NCBI GenBank assembly: GCA_028698175.1
Contig: JAQVDU010000008.1
Span: 1 to 32,812 of the forward strand
Origin: a bacterium
Lineage (GTDB): Bacteria; Hydrothermota; 32-111
Length of the DNA stretch: 32,812 nt
Reading direction: 5' to 3'
In this document: positions 6,620-16,533 of the stretch, piece by piece
How the letters are laid out: every line of letters starts with the position of its first letter
How positions within the stretch are numbered: the first letter of the stretch is position 1
The notes under the pieces: model-generated
What the model was told of the DNA's origin: nothing
The model's input: the letters and a program-made list of their open reading frames with translations, nothing else
Database searches by the model: none
Made by a program: the position numbers and the translations under genes

Positions 6620-9589
6620 ATGTCAAGATTTAATGAACTTCTCAAAATAATTCCAGAGACACCCCCCGAAAAATCCGCATGGGGCATGATTCCATTTATA
6701 CTTAAAAAGAGATCTTTGAAAGGAGAGAGGCAGATTATCATTGAGTCCGATTTTGACAAGGCATCTCTTTTAACAGAAAATCTTGAACTCTTCGGCGGCG
6801 ATTCATACCTTTTGGTGGACTCTTCGAATGAGAATTCCGTTTATCAGGCGCTCTGGGGAATTAAGAATAAAATGTCCATTGTTTCTGACTGTGACTTTCT
6901 CAAGCTTAAATTTCCCCATCCGGATATTTTCAAAGAGAGGGGAATTCTCATAAAACGAGGAATGAAGCTTGATATGCCAAGAATGGAGAGCATATTCGAA
7001 TCCTTCTCTGTTGAAAAACAAGACAATGTGTATGAGAGGGGTGAATACGCAGTTAGAGGATTCATACTCGACGTGTACGGAATAGCCGGTCCGCCGGTGA
7101 GAATTGAGCTGTATGATGATACTGTGGAAGATATAAGAGAGATTTCAACGCAGACGCAGGAATCCGTAAATAAGCTTGAAGAATTTTTCATTCCGGAAAA
7201 GTTTTCATCGGATGAGGCGGTGGTTCCGGCATCCGAATTCTTTGAGTCATACAAAACGTACGATATGGAGACTCTCTCTATTGAAAACAATCCCGATTAC
7301 TCAAAGAGCGGGGAACTGAAGCCCCTCTCCCTCGTCTCCGGATCGCTGAGCTCATATTTGGAGGAGAACTACAAAGGCTACAAAGTCTTCATATTCTGCG
7401 CCAATGACTATGAGGAAGAGAGAATAAAAAAGATAACGTCGGTTAATGCTGAGTATTTCAGAGGCAACATTGTATCCGGATTTTCTCTCAATGAAGAAGA
7501 GTGCCTCTTCATAAATGATTTTGAAATATTCTCCAGAAAAAGGTTTTCAAGGTTTTACGAAGTTCCCCTCTCCCCTATAGCTCTTGAGGAGCTTGATTCC
7601 CTTGAAACCGGCGACTTGATAGTCCATCAGACATACGGAGTGGGCAGGTACGCAGGGATAGAGAGGGTCGCCTACGGAGAGAGGTATACGGACTGCATCA
7701 GGATCTTCTATGAGAACAATGACAAGCTCTACGTGCCCATAGACCAGATACGGCTGATAGACAAATACATCGGAGGAAAGGAGAGGGAGCCGAAACTCTC
7801 ATCTCTCTCGAAAAACTCATTTGAAAGACAGAAAGAAAAAGTAAAAGAGTCAGTGAAAAAAATCGCGGGAGAGCTCCTTCGGCTCTATGCGGAAAGGGAG
7901 GTGGTGAAGGGCTTTTCATTTCCCGCAGATGACGAGAAGCAGATAGAGATGGAGGAGATGTTCGAGCATGAAGAGACAAATGACCAGCTGAAGGCCATTG
8001 AAGAGGTCAAGAGAGACATGATGAAGGAAAAGCCGATGGACAGGCTTATATCCGGAGAGGTGGGGTACGGAAAGACCGAGGTGGCGGCGAGAGCCGCTTT
8101 CAAGGCCTATCTCAGCGGCAAACAGACGGCATTCTTAGTGCCCACGACAATTCTCGCCCAGCAGCACTATGAGACCCTTAGGGACCGTCTCCAGAATTTT
8201 CCCGTAAAAATACAAACCCTCTCGCGCTTTCGAAGCGAGAAGGAGAAGAAAGAGATAAAGAAACAGATAAAGGAGGGTGACGTTGACATTGTTATAGGCA
8301 CGCACGCCCTTCTTTCTAGCGACATAGAGTTCTTCGATCTCGGGCTTTACATTGTGGATGAAGAGCACAGGTTCGGAGTCAAGCAGAAAGAAAAGATTAA
8401 AGAGATAAAAAAGAACATTGACGTCCTCGCAATGTCTGCAACACCGATTCCGAGAACTCTTGAGATGGCTCTGACCGGAATAAAGGATATTTCAAACATA
8501 ATGACCCCGCCGGCCGGAAGAAAGGCGATAAAGACATACGTGGTGAAATGGTCTGAAGACACGGTCAAGAGCGCGATTCTCAAAGAGCTCTCGCGGCAGG
8601 GACAGGTTTATTTTCTGCACAACAGGATAGAGACACTTAAAAGCGTAGAAGAGAAGCTTAAAGAACTGCTTTCGGAAGTGAGCATTGTCTCTGTCCATGC
8701 GCAGATGCACTCCTCCGAGATTGAAAAGAAGATGCGCTCCTTCAGGGAGAGAGAGTTCGACCTTCTCCTTTCCACGGCGATAATAGAATCCGGAATAGAC
8801 AATCCCAATGTCAATACGATGGTTATAAACAGGGCTGACATGTTCGGTCTGGCGGAATTGCACCAGCTGAGGGGAAGAATAGGACGGTCCCACAGGGAGG
8901 CATACTGCTATCTTATAGTGCCGGAGAAGGAGAGGATAACGGAAAATGCCAAAAAGCGCCTCTCCGCCTTCAAGTCATACTCCTCTTTGGGGGCAGGAAT
9001 AAACCTCGCCATAAAGGACGTGGAAATGAGGGGCGCCGGAAAGATACTCGGAACAGAGCAGCACGGATTCATAGGAAGCGTGGGATACTCTCTCTATTTT
9101 AAAATCCTGAATGAAGCGATTGACGAGGTTAAGGGAATTAAAAAAGCATCACTTATTGAACCGACGATAAACATCCCGGGGCGCACGTTTGTTCCGGATG
9201 CGTTTAATCTCACCAAGAGCGGCAAGATGAAGCTGTACAGAGATATCTCCATGATAGCAAAGCTTGAAAACGTCGAAAAGGAGAGAGCAAGATTCATTGA
9301 CAGATACGGAAAGATGGTTGAGGAGATAAAAAACATCTTTCTTATGCAGGAGATGAAGATTATCTGCAAGGAGAAGCTTATAGGCAAAGTAGAGATGCTT
9401 GGTCATAACCTTTACATAGAGTTCATGGTCGGATACGAACCCGACTTAAATCTTCTAAGGCCGCTTCTCTCTAAGATTGAAAATCCCATAGAACTCCGCC
9501 ATCAGCCGTCCTTTACGATTGTCGTCAAAGAGGTTGATGCCACTGGGATTTTCGAGTTTTCCAATAAGCTCTTGAAAAGTTTGTTATAA
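6620..9589 (+). CDS. mfd: Transcription-repair coupling factor Mfd
   Basis: RNAP-interaction (CarD-like) region GDLIVHQTYGVGRYAGIE; helicase motifs GEVGYGKTEVAARAAFKA, DEEHRFGV, AMSATPIPRTLEMALTGIKD, QLRGRIGRSHREAYCYL; TRCF C-terminal region. Confidence 0.95.
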   Translation: MSRFNELLKIIPETPPEKSAWGMIPFILKKRSLKGERQIIIESDFDKASLLTENLELFGGDSYLLVDSSNENSVYQALWGIKNKMSIVSDCDFLKLKFPHPDIFKERGILIKRGMKLDMPRMESIFESFSVEKQDNVYERGEYAVRGFILDVYGIAGPPVRIELYDDTVEDIREISTQTQESVNKLEEFFIPEKFSSDEAVVPASEFFESYKTYDMETLSIENNPDYSKSGELKPLSLVSGSLSSYLEENYKGYKVFIFCANDYEEERIKKITSVNAEYFRGNIVSGFSLNEEECLFINDFEIFSRKRFSRFYEVPLSPIALEELDSLETGDLIVHQTYGVGRYAGIERVAYGERYTDCIRIFYENNDKLYVPIDQIRLIDKYIGGKEREPKLSSLSKNSFERQKEKVKESVKKIAGELLRLYAEREVVKGFSFPADDEKQIEMEEMFEHEETNDQLKAIEEVKRDMMKEKPMDRLISGEVGYGKTEVAARAAFKAYLSGKQTAFLVPTTILAQQHYETLRDRLQNFPVKIQTLSRFRSEKEKKEIKKQIKEGDVDIVIGTHALLSSDIEFFDLGLYIVDEEHRFGVKQKEKIKEIKKNIDVLAMSATPIPRTLEMALTGIKDISNIMTPPAGRKAIKTYVVKWSEDTVKSAILKELSRQGQVYFLHNRIETLKSVEEKLKELLSEVSIVSVHAQMHSSEIEKKMRSFREREFDLLLSTAIIESGIDNPNVNTMVINRADMFGLAELHQLRGRIGRSHREAYCYLIVPEKERITENAKKRLSAFKSYSSLGAGINLAIKDVEMRGAGKILGTEQHGFIGSVGYSLYFKILNEAIDEVKGIKKASLIEPTINIPGRTFVPDAFNLTKSGKMKLYRDISMIAKLENVEKERARFIDRYGKMVEEIKNIFLMQEMKIICKEKLIGKVEMLGHNLYIEFMVGYEPDLNLLRPLLSKIENPIELRHQPSFTIVVKEVDATGIFEFSNKLLKSLL

Positions 9590-9621
9590 TCTGATAAAAT
9601 AAAAGATTAAAAGGAGGTTCA

Positions 9622-11295
9622 ATGGTCAGACGCTATATAGTAGCAGCAATGCTTCTAACGGTGATTCTTTCATTCGCAGGATGCGCGCAGAAGGATTATC
9701 CACTTGCCGAAGCAGGGGGAAAGGTCTTTTATGCCAGCTATTTCAAAAAATTATTTGTGCCGATGCCTAATGCAACGTTTGAAGAGAACAAGGCAAAGGC
9801 TGACCAGGTATTTGAAAACACGCTGAAACAGATAACAGCATACGCATACCTTGAAAAGAACAATATGGTGCCGGAAAACGTTCTTCAGATGAAGGTGCAG
9901 CAGGAGAACAACAAGCTTATAGAGTACGTCTACAAGCAGGAGGTTCTTGACAGGGTTAAAGTGAGTGAAAAAGAGATATTTGAAACATACAAGCGCCAGA
10001 AGACAACAATATGGTCGCAGCACATCCTTACAAAGGAAAAAGAGCTTGCCGACAGCATTTACGGCATCCTGAAAAGGTCCCCGGAAAGGTTCGGCGAGAT
10101 GGCCGCCCTCTTCTCTGAGGATACAAACAACAAAAACAATGAAGGCAATCTCAGGGAGTTTTCAGGCGGCACGTTTGTCAAAGAGTTTGAGGATGCATGC
10201 ATGAAGATGCCTGTCGGAGTGATTTCCAAGCCGGTCAAGACGCCCTTCGGATATCACATTATCAGGGTGAACAAGCGCGAACTCAAGGACATGTCTAATT
10301 ATGCCAATGAGAAAAAGGCGATAGAGGGAAGTTTGAAAAAGAAGCTGACCAATGATGAGGTTGTGAAGAGCGAAAAGAGGCTGCGCGACCTTGCGAAGAT
10401 GAACATAAGCGTTGAGAACATAGGAAAAGTTTTAAGCGCTCTAAAGAGGGACTCTCTTGGAAACGTGGTGCTTGATTCAATGGGTACAGAGAAGGATTTG
10501 GTAGTCGTGAGCTCAGCTCTCGGCAAATGGAACATAAAGACGGTAGACAGCATAACTGCCGCTGAGGGTTTCGGAAAGGTTCCCTACAACAGCCCTGACG
10601 CGCTCAAGAACCACATTGACAGGCTCGTCTTCTTCAAAACAATATACGAGAAGGGCCGCAGGATGGGAGCAAACATGACCGGAGATTTCAAAAAGGACAT
10701 TGAGCTCAAGATGGCAATAGTGACAGAGCAGCAGATAGTAAAAGACATCCGCTCGAGCATTGAAACAAACAATGATATTCTCACCGAATATTACAAAGCA
10801 AACCTTGCAAAATTCACTGAAAAGGGAAGGGTGGGAATCTATATAATGGTCAATGACGACTCCATGAAAGTGCAGATGGTCAAGGATTCTCTGCAGAGAA
10901 AGAATGATTTCAGACACTTCTCAAAACTTTATTCCAAGGTGAAGCCGAAGGAATTTTCAAAACCGGATTATTATATCTATACGGAAGATGACACAACCGG
11001 ATATTATAAGGCGGCTGTCGCGCTCGGAAAAACAAACAAAGTGTCAGGAATATTCAAGAATGAAAGCGGCTACAACATGATAAAAGTCATGGATTTAACC
11101 CCGCCAAAACCGGCAGAGCTCACAGAAACATTCATAAACGGCACTCTTAAAAATGAATATCTGAAGACAGTCACAGATTCAATAACAAACGCAGAATATG
11201 AAAAAGCCAAAACAGAGATGAAATTCGTCGTATATAAAGAAAAATACGAAAAATTGCTTGAAGAAATATTATCAAATACCAAGGAGACAAAATGA
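9622..11295 (+). CDS. Parvulin-type peptidyl-prolyl isomerase (PrsA/SurA-like lipoprotein)
   Basis: Lipobox LSFAGC; IWSQHILTKEKELADSIYGILKRSPERFGEMAALFSED...FGYHIIRV rotamase pattern; strong RBS AAGGAGG. Confidence 0.85.
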   Translation: MVRRYIVAAMLLTVILSFAGCAQKDYPLAEAGGKVFYASYFKKLFVPMPNATFEENKAKADQVFENTLKQITAYAYLEKNNMVPENVLQMKVQQENNKLIEYVYKQEVLDRVKVSEKEIFETYKRQKTTIWSQHILTKEKELADSIYGILKRSPERFGEMAALFSEDTNNKNNEGNLREFSGGTFVKEFEDACMKMPVGVISKPVKTPFGYHIIRVNKRELKDMSNYANEKKAIEGSLKKKLTNDEVVKSEKRLRDLAKMNISVENIGKVLSALKRDSLGNVVLDSMGTEKDLVVVSSALGKWNIKTVDSITAAEGFGKVPYNSPDALKNHIDRLVFFKTIYEKGRRMGANMTGDFKKDIELKMAIVTEQQIVKDIRSSIETNNDILTEYYKANLAKFTEKGRVGIYIMVNDDSMKVQMVKDSLQRKNDFRHFSKLYSKVKPKEFSKPDYYIYTEDDTTGYYKAAVALGKTNKVSGIFKNESGYNMIKVMDLTPPKPAELTETFINGTLKNEYLKTVTDSITNAEYEKAKTEMKFVVYKEKYEKLLEEILSNTKETK

Positions 11296-12161
11296 AGAAG
11301 AACAACACGGTCGTAATTTTACTGGCGGTTGCAATAATTCTTGTTCTTGCAATAGCATATCTTGTCACAAACAGCAATGCCAAGTCCTCATTTGTGGCAA
11401 CCGGCAAACAGCTCGCCAAGGTAAACGGAGAGCCGATAACAGAGGAGCTGGTAAACCTTGTCATGCAGGGCGGCCAGCTGACCGAGGAAAACAAGAAAGT
11501 TGTGATAGACGAACTTGTGGACAATTTCATAGTTTATAACGAAGCGGTGAAGGCTGGAATGGACAAGGACCCTGCAATCGTGAATCAGCTTGAAATGCAG
11601 AAGCGCCTTCTGATTGCGAACAAATTCATGGAAAAAAAGATAACTGAGCTTGAACCCATTAAGGAAGAGGACATAACCGCATACTATGAGAACAACAAAG
11701 AGAAGTTGTCAAAAAAACTGAAGCTCGGCATCATAGTCCTTGCCCCGAATCCGTCCTATGCGGATTCAATATACAAATTGATCAAATCAGGCAAGAAATC
11801 CTTTGAAACCGTCGCGAAAGAGGTCTCTCTTGACCAGGCAACTGCCAAAAACGGAGGCATTCTGCCTGATTACGTGGTTTACAAACAGTGGGCTTCAAAC
11901 GGATTTGCAATTCTCGATTCAATGGCATTTTCTCTTCAGAAGAAGGGCGACGTCTCAGCGCCTTTCATGGAGCTCAACGGAGCCATGATGCTGGTTAAAC
12001 TTGTTGACTATCTCCCCTCAAACATTGACGCAGCTTCAGGCAAGGGATATCTTCTCAATCTTCTCTATGCAGAGAGAAACAGAACATATATAGCATCATT
12101 TGTCAGCACCTTGAAGGACAAATCAAAGGTGGAATACATTGAGTCCCAGCCGCAGCAGTAA
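11292..12161 (+). CDS. Parvulin-type peptidyl-prolyl isomerase, membrane-anchored
   Basis: N-terminal TM helix, VNGEPITEELVNLVMQGGQ SurA-N-like region, degenerate rotamase domain (KLKLGIIVLAPNPSYADSIYKLIKSGKKSFETVAKEVSLDQ); 4-bp overlap with upstream gene. Confidence 0.75.
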   Translation: MKKNNTVVILLAVAIILVLAIAYLVTNSNAKSSFVATGKQLAKVNGEPITEELVNLVMQGGQLTEENKKVVIDELVDNFIVYNEAVKAGMDKDPAIVNQLEMQKRLLIANKFMEKKITELEPIKEEDITAYYENNKEKLSKKLKLGIIVLAPNPSYADSIYKLIKSGKKSFETVAKEVSLDQATAKNGGILPDYVVYKQWASNGFAILDSMAFSLQKKGDVSAPFMELNGAMMLVKLVDYLPSNIDAASGKGYLLNLLYAERNRTYIASFVSTLKDKSKVEYIESQPQQ

Positions 12162-13422
12162 GATTTTACTGATTCTTTCGCTTATTTCGTCATTCATGAT
12201 TTTGTCCGCATCCGAAAACGGTGCGGACAAAATCTTTGCATTTGTGAATGACTCGATAATTCTGAAATCAGAGTATGACCAGAGGATGGCGATACTTGAA
12301 AATACCACTCTCTTTTCGAAAGAGGATGCGGATTCCCTCAAAAGAGAGATGCTTGACATCATGGTAAATGACAAAATACTCCAGATTATAGCTGACAAGG
12401 ACTCAATATCGATAGACACAAACCTCCTCACTGAGGACGTCGAAAGAAGAATCTTTGAGGCGAAAAAGAACTTTAAAAGCGACGAAGAGTTTTTATCTTA
12501 TCTTAAACAGAACAATCTGACAGAGGAAGCTCTTAAGAAAAACTATCTTGACCAGGCGATGAAGATGGCTTTAAAACAGCAGATAATAGTGAAAAATCAG
12601 CTGAGCATCACAGTCAATGAAAATGAGATGAAGAGTTTCTATGAAGAGAACAAAGATTCCTTCTTCACTCCGCTCTCCGCAGACCTTTACCACATAACGG
12701 TTGTAGTGCAGCCGGATTCTGCGGCGATGTTCGCGGCTCTTCAGAAAATTGAATCTGTTTTCATGTACGTAAAATCGGGGAATGACCTCGGTGAAGCGGC
12801 AAAAGATTACTCTGAAGACAAATCCGCCAAGAACCGCGGAATAATCGGCTACGTAAAATATACGGACCTTCCGTCAGAACTGGCCGCCTTTCTTTACATG
12901 AACATGAATGAGGATACTCTTCTCGTAACACAGTCGCGAGAGGGCTTCCATTTGATAAAGATTCTCGGAGCCAAGGCCGATTCAGTGAAATTTCAGCAGG
13001 TGCTTGTAAGAATGCCTGCAACAAAGAGCGACTCTCTTGATGCCAAAAAGAGAGCCGAGTATGTGGTGAATGAGATAAAATCAAACAAGCTTTCATTTGA
13101 AGATGCGGCAAAAAAGTACTCTGACGACCCTTCAACGAAGAGCGCCGGCGGATTTCTCGGAAGAGTCGCCATTGAAATGCTGTCAGATGATATAAAGGAA
13201 TCCCTAAAGAATCTTGAACCCGATTCCGTCTCAAACGTCATACTCGGAGATTTCGGTTATGAAATATTCATGATGAGAAACAAAGAGGGCGGGTACGTAA
13301 GCGAATACAAGGATATAAAGAACATGATTGCCTCTATTATTGAAAACACAAAGGTTGAGAAGGAGATAAACAGGCTTATCGATAAGGAGAGGAAGAGAGT
13401 CTTGGTGAAAGTCCTTGAATGA
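12139..13422 (+). CDS. SurA-like periplasmic chaperone/peptidyl-prolyl isomerase with two parvulin domains
   Basis: Signal peptide, FAFVNDSIILKSEYDQRM, two rotamase segments (LYHITVVVQPDSA...; FQQVLVRMPATKSDSLDAKK...YSDDPSTKSAGGFLG); TTG start overlapping the upstream stop. Confidence 0.85.
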   Translation: MSPSRSSKILLILSLISSFMILSASENGADKIFAFVNDSIILKSEYDQRMAILENTTLFSKEDADSLKREMLDIMVNDKILQIIADKDSISIDTNLLTEDVERRIFEAKKNFKSDEEFLSYLKQNNLTEEALKKNYLDQAMKMALKQQIIVKNQLSITVNENEMKSFYEENKDSFFTPLSADLYHITVVVQPDSAAMFAALQKIESVFMYVKSGNDLGEAAKDYSEDKSAKNRGIIGYVKYTDLPSELAAFLYMNMNEDTLLVTQSREGFHLIKILGAKADSVKFQQVLVRMPATKSDSLDAKKRAEYVVNEIKSNKLSFEDAAKKYSDDPSTKSAGGFLGRVAIEMLSDDIKESLKNLEPDSVSNVILGDFGYEIFMMRNKEGGYVSEYKDIKNMIASIIENTKVEKEINRLIDKERKRVLVKVLE

Positions 13423-14345
13423 AGAAGATTCTCGTTTCAATGGGAGAGGGCGGAGGAGCCGGGATAATTCTTCTCTGCGATGCGGCAAGAAAAAACAAAG
13501 ATATACTCTTTGAACTTGTCTCAGATGAAAAAGCGCTTAAGGATTATTGCCGAAAGACGAAGATATCTCTTCCTGAAAACATCTCTCTGATACAGACAAA
13601 AGCAAAAAATTTCCGATTGATTCCGGGAAAGCCGACAGGAGAGAGCGGCAGACTTGCCTTTGAATCATTGAAAGAATCCGTTGACATAATTTCAGCGACT
13701 GAAAATGAATATCTCGGACTTTTGACGCTTCCAGTCATAAAGAGCAGCATGAATGTTTTTTGCAGGGGGTTTTCCGGACACACCGAGTATCTCGCAAAAA
13801 GAGAGAAAAGAAGAGCGGCGATGCTCCTTTATTCAAAAAAAATTTCAGTTGTTCCCCTGACTACCCATGTGAATCTTTCAAGGGTTTCAAAGCTTATAAA
13901 TTTTGAAACAGTGAATGCGCAGATGAAGGCGGTAAAGGACTTCTACTCGGAGAGACTGAAAAAAGAAGGAAAGTTCGCGATCCTGTGCGTGAACCCTCAC
14001 TGCTCTGACAATAATCTTCTAGGTTATGAGGATGAGAATCTGAGAAAGATTGTTTGTCGTTTAAAGAAACATTTCAATCTTGACGGACCTCTTTGCGCGG
14101 ATTCGGCATTCACTTCTGAGAATTTGAAAAGATACGACGTCTTCTTCGGTATGTACCATGACCAGGTTCTGATTCCCTTTAAAATGGTTTCATTCAACAG
14201 CGGAGTGAATGTGACCTGCGGACTGACTTACCTGAGAGTCTCTCCCGACCATGGGCCTGCATGCGACAGGGTCTTTTCGAATGAACTTGATTCAGGCTCT
14301 ATTCTGGAATCCGTCAAACTGCTTTTAAAAGTCAAGAAGAGTTGA
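13419..14345 (+). CDS. pdxA: PdxA-family (4-hydroxythreonine-4-phosphate dehydrogenase-like) protein, divergent
   Basis: GHTEYLA, LTTHVNLSRV, VNPHC, MYHDQVLIPFK, GVNVTCGLTYLRVSPDHG; degenerate N-terminal motif (MGEGGGAGI instead of MGDPAGIG). Confidence 0.8.
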   Translation: MKKILVSMGEGGGAGIILLCDAARKNKDILFELVSDEKALKDYCRKTKISLPENISLIQTKAKNFRLIPGKPTGESGRLAFESLKESVDIISATENEYLGLLTLPVIKSSMNVFCRGFSGHTEYLAKREKRRAAMLLYSKKISVVPLTTHVNLSRVSKLINFETVNAQMKAVKDFYSERLKKEGKFAILCVNPHCSDNNLLGYEDENLRKIVCRLKKHFNLDGPLCADSAFTSENLKRYDVFFGMYHDQVLIPFKMVSFNSGVNVTCGLTYLRVSPDHGPACDRVFSNELDSGSILESVKLLLKVKKS

Positions 14346-14348
14346 TAA

Positions 14349-15587
14349 TCACCTTTCAAGAAAAACGACAGTCTCAAAATGCATCGTGTTGGGAAACATG
14401 TCGAATAAGGCTATTTCTTTGATTTGAAATCCGCTCCCTGACGCCAAAGTTATGTCCCTTGACATTGTCGCGGCATCGCAGGAGATGTATATTATCTGTT
14501 TGGCTGTGGAGTCAAAGATTCTTTTCATTGCAATCGGGTGCACTCCCTCTCTTGGCGGGTCTATTATGCAGACGTCAAAATAATTATCTTCAATCTCAAG
14601 CTTGTCGTCAATGAATTTGCGCACGGAGTTTACGTTTTTTATTTTGTTTTCGGAAATGTTCTTTCTCATGTGGTAAACTGATGCTTTGTTGGATTCTACG
14701 GCAACAATCTCTTTAAAAAAATCGGAAAAGAGTATTGAATATATCCCCACTCCCGAGTAGAGGTCGAGCAGTCTATTCTCTTTTTTTATGCGGGAGCGGA
14801 GAAAGTCGCATATTTTTGCCCCTATATTTGGGTTGACCTGCATGAATGTCGAATACGAGTAGGAAAAAACTCTTCCGTCAATCGTGTCTGTGAGGGATGC
14901 CTTGGACTTGAGATAGAGAGGGGTCTTGTTTTTAAGAACGGCAACTATATTATCGGCGCAGACTGTTCTCATGAACGGCGGCAGCTGGTCTTCTCTGTCG
15001 CAGTCAGTATAGAATGCCACGAGCGTTCTGTTGAAGTTAGACGACTTTATGACTATCCTGTCTGTGCGCGAATCAAAAACAATCTTCTCTCTGATATCCT
15101 TTAAAACGTCATTTATGCTCTGTGAGCATAGCAGACACTCTTCAATACCAATCAGAGAGTCGGACTTTTCCCTCAGAAGTCCCACCAGCCCATCCCTTAC
15201 GGAGAGGGTTACCTTGTTTCTGTAACTGAAAGGGGAGAGAGCTTCGCACAATATTTCATCTTTATAATCTATCTTTGCGTTTTTATAGAGAAGCTCTCTT
15301 AAAACAATCCGCTTTATCTCCTTATGGTGTTTGAAGTCAATATGCTGGAGAGAGCATCCTCCGCATTCTCCATAGTACCTGCATTTGGGCTCTGCGCGCA
15401 TCGGCGACGAAGTCAAAACGGATACAATCTCAGCTTCCGCATGATTCTTCTTTCTCTTTGTCTCCAAAACCTTCAGAACGTCAAGCGGTACGCCGCCCTT
15501 GACAAAGTATGCCATTGTACCGGCTCTTCCGATCCCTCTTCCGTCAGAGAGAAGCTTCTCGATTGTGATTATTAATTCCTGAGTCAT
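14349..15587 (-). CDS. RumA/RlmD-family 23S rRNA (uracil-5)-methyltransferase
   Basis: CRYYGECGGCSLQH Fe-S cluster motif, LLDLYSGVGIYSILFSD SAM motif, IDPPREGVHP, YISCDAATMSRDI catalytic Cys. Confidence 0.9.
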   Translation of the reverse strand: MTQELIITIEKLLSDGRGIGRAGTMAYFVKGGVPLDVLKVLETKRKKNHAEAEIVSVLTSSPMRAEPKCRYYGECGGCSLQHIDFKHHKEIKRIVLRELLYKNAKIDYKDEILCEALSPFSYRNKVTLSVRDGLVGLLREKSDSLIGIEECLLCSQSINDVLKDIREKIVFDSRTDRIVIKSSNFNRTLVAFYTDCDREDQLPPFMRTVCADNIVAVLKNKTPLYLKSKASLTDTIDGRVFSYSYSTFMQVNPNIGAKICDFLRSRIKKENRLLDLYSGVGIYSILFSDFFKEIVAVESNKASVYHMRKNISENKIKNVNSVRKFIDDKLEIEDNYFDVCIIDPPREGVHPIAMKRIFDSTAKQIIYISCDAATMSRDITLASGSGFQIKEIALFDMFPNTMHFETVVFLER

Positions 15588-16429
15588 TTTAAAATAAGAT
15601 AATCCGCCCTCGATGGGTCAAAATCCGACGAATCGAATGGAACGGATATGCTTGCTATTTTAAGATTCGGATTTATCGCAGAAAGCTGTTGGTATACACC
15701 CTGATAATAATCTGAATGGAACTCTCCGCATACCATAAATACAAGAGAACCGAGATTGTCTGAGAGCGCCTTGTTTATGGAAAAAGCCATGGTGGCGTCC
15801 TTGAAGAGCTGGGAAGAGAAAAGATTATCCTTTGCCATGCCTGCCATCTCCATTCCCGGCATAAGAGAGGAAAAAAAGTCGAAGAACCTCTCTTTGTAAT
15901 CATCCGGGGTCATAAACGGCCTGACGAAAAAATCCTTCACATCCGATATGGAATTCAGGGAATCACCTCCGTGTTTTGAAACAATTGAAGCGAGGCTGCG
16001 CGGCATGTTTGATGCCACAACCGGCATTTTGTTTTCCTTTGCGAACTCCAAAAGATTTCTGTAATCAGAGGCATAGTTGTTCCACGGCCTTGCCGCCGCC
16101 AGAAAACTATCCTCAGTTATCTCTCCCGCAAGGTATGAATCAAGGATATTCTGCACGTCGCGCTCAAACATTTCAAGTGAGAGAACAATGCTCCTCTTCT
16201 TTGAAATTCTTTTTAGCAGGTCATACTCAAGGTAATGGTCAAAGGGTGAATCGTGTTTCTCTCCGAGAAGTATGACGTCGCATGAGGAGAGCTCGTCGAC
16301 CAGTAGGGTCAGCGGAATCTCTCTGTACTCTTTTGAACTGAAGACCTTATACTCTGCAAGATCAGGCAAACTCTTCGCGCATGAAGAGAGGAGAAAAATA
16401 AAGACCGCCAAAACAAAAATTTTTTTCAT
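15584..16429 (-). CDS. ChaN-family (haem-binding-like) lipoprotein
   Basis: Start at MKKIFVLAVFIFLLSSCAKS (lipobox); VILLGEKHDSPFDHYLEYDLL, LSLEMFERDVQNILDSYLAGEITEDSFL, ASNMPRSLASIVSKHG; overlaps the methyltransferase start. Confidence 0.85.
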   Translation of the reverse strand: MKKIFVLAVFIFLLSSCAKSLPDLAEYKVFSSKEYREIPLTLLVDELSSCDVILLGEKHDSPFDHYLEYDLLKRISKKRSIVLSLEMFERDVQNILDSYLAGEITEDSFLAAARPWNNYASDYRNLLEFAKENKMPVVASNMPRSLASIVSKHGGDSLNSISDVKDFFVRPFMTPDDYKERFFDFFSSLMPGMEMAGMAKDNLFSSQLFKDATMAFSINKALSDNLGSLVFMVCGEFHSDYYQGVYQQLSAINPNLKIASISVPFDSSDFDPSRADYLILK

Positions 16430-16533
16430 TTGCACCTCTTGAATAGATATTACATTGATACGTCTTTGAGTCAATAGCCTGATTAGCCATCTTTTTCCTT
16501 GACTTAAAACTCATTTGATATAAAATAATCCGC

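Noticed and set aside
8492-8893. Minus-strand 133-aa ORF
   Set aside because: Antisense to mfd helicase motifs; a by-product of coding composition.
12761-13234. Minus-strand 157-aa ORF
   Set aside because: Antisense to the SurA-like gene; Ser/Arg-rich low-information translation.
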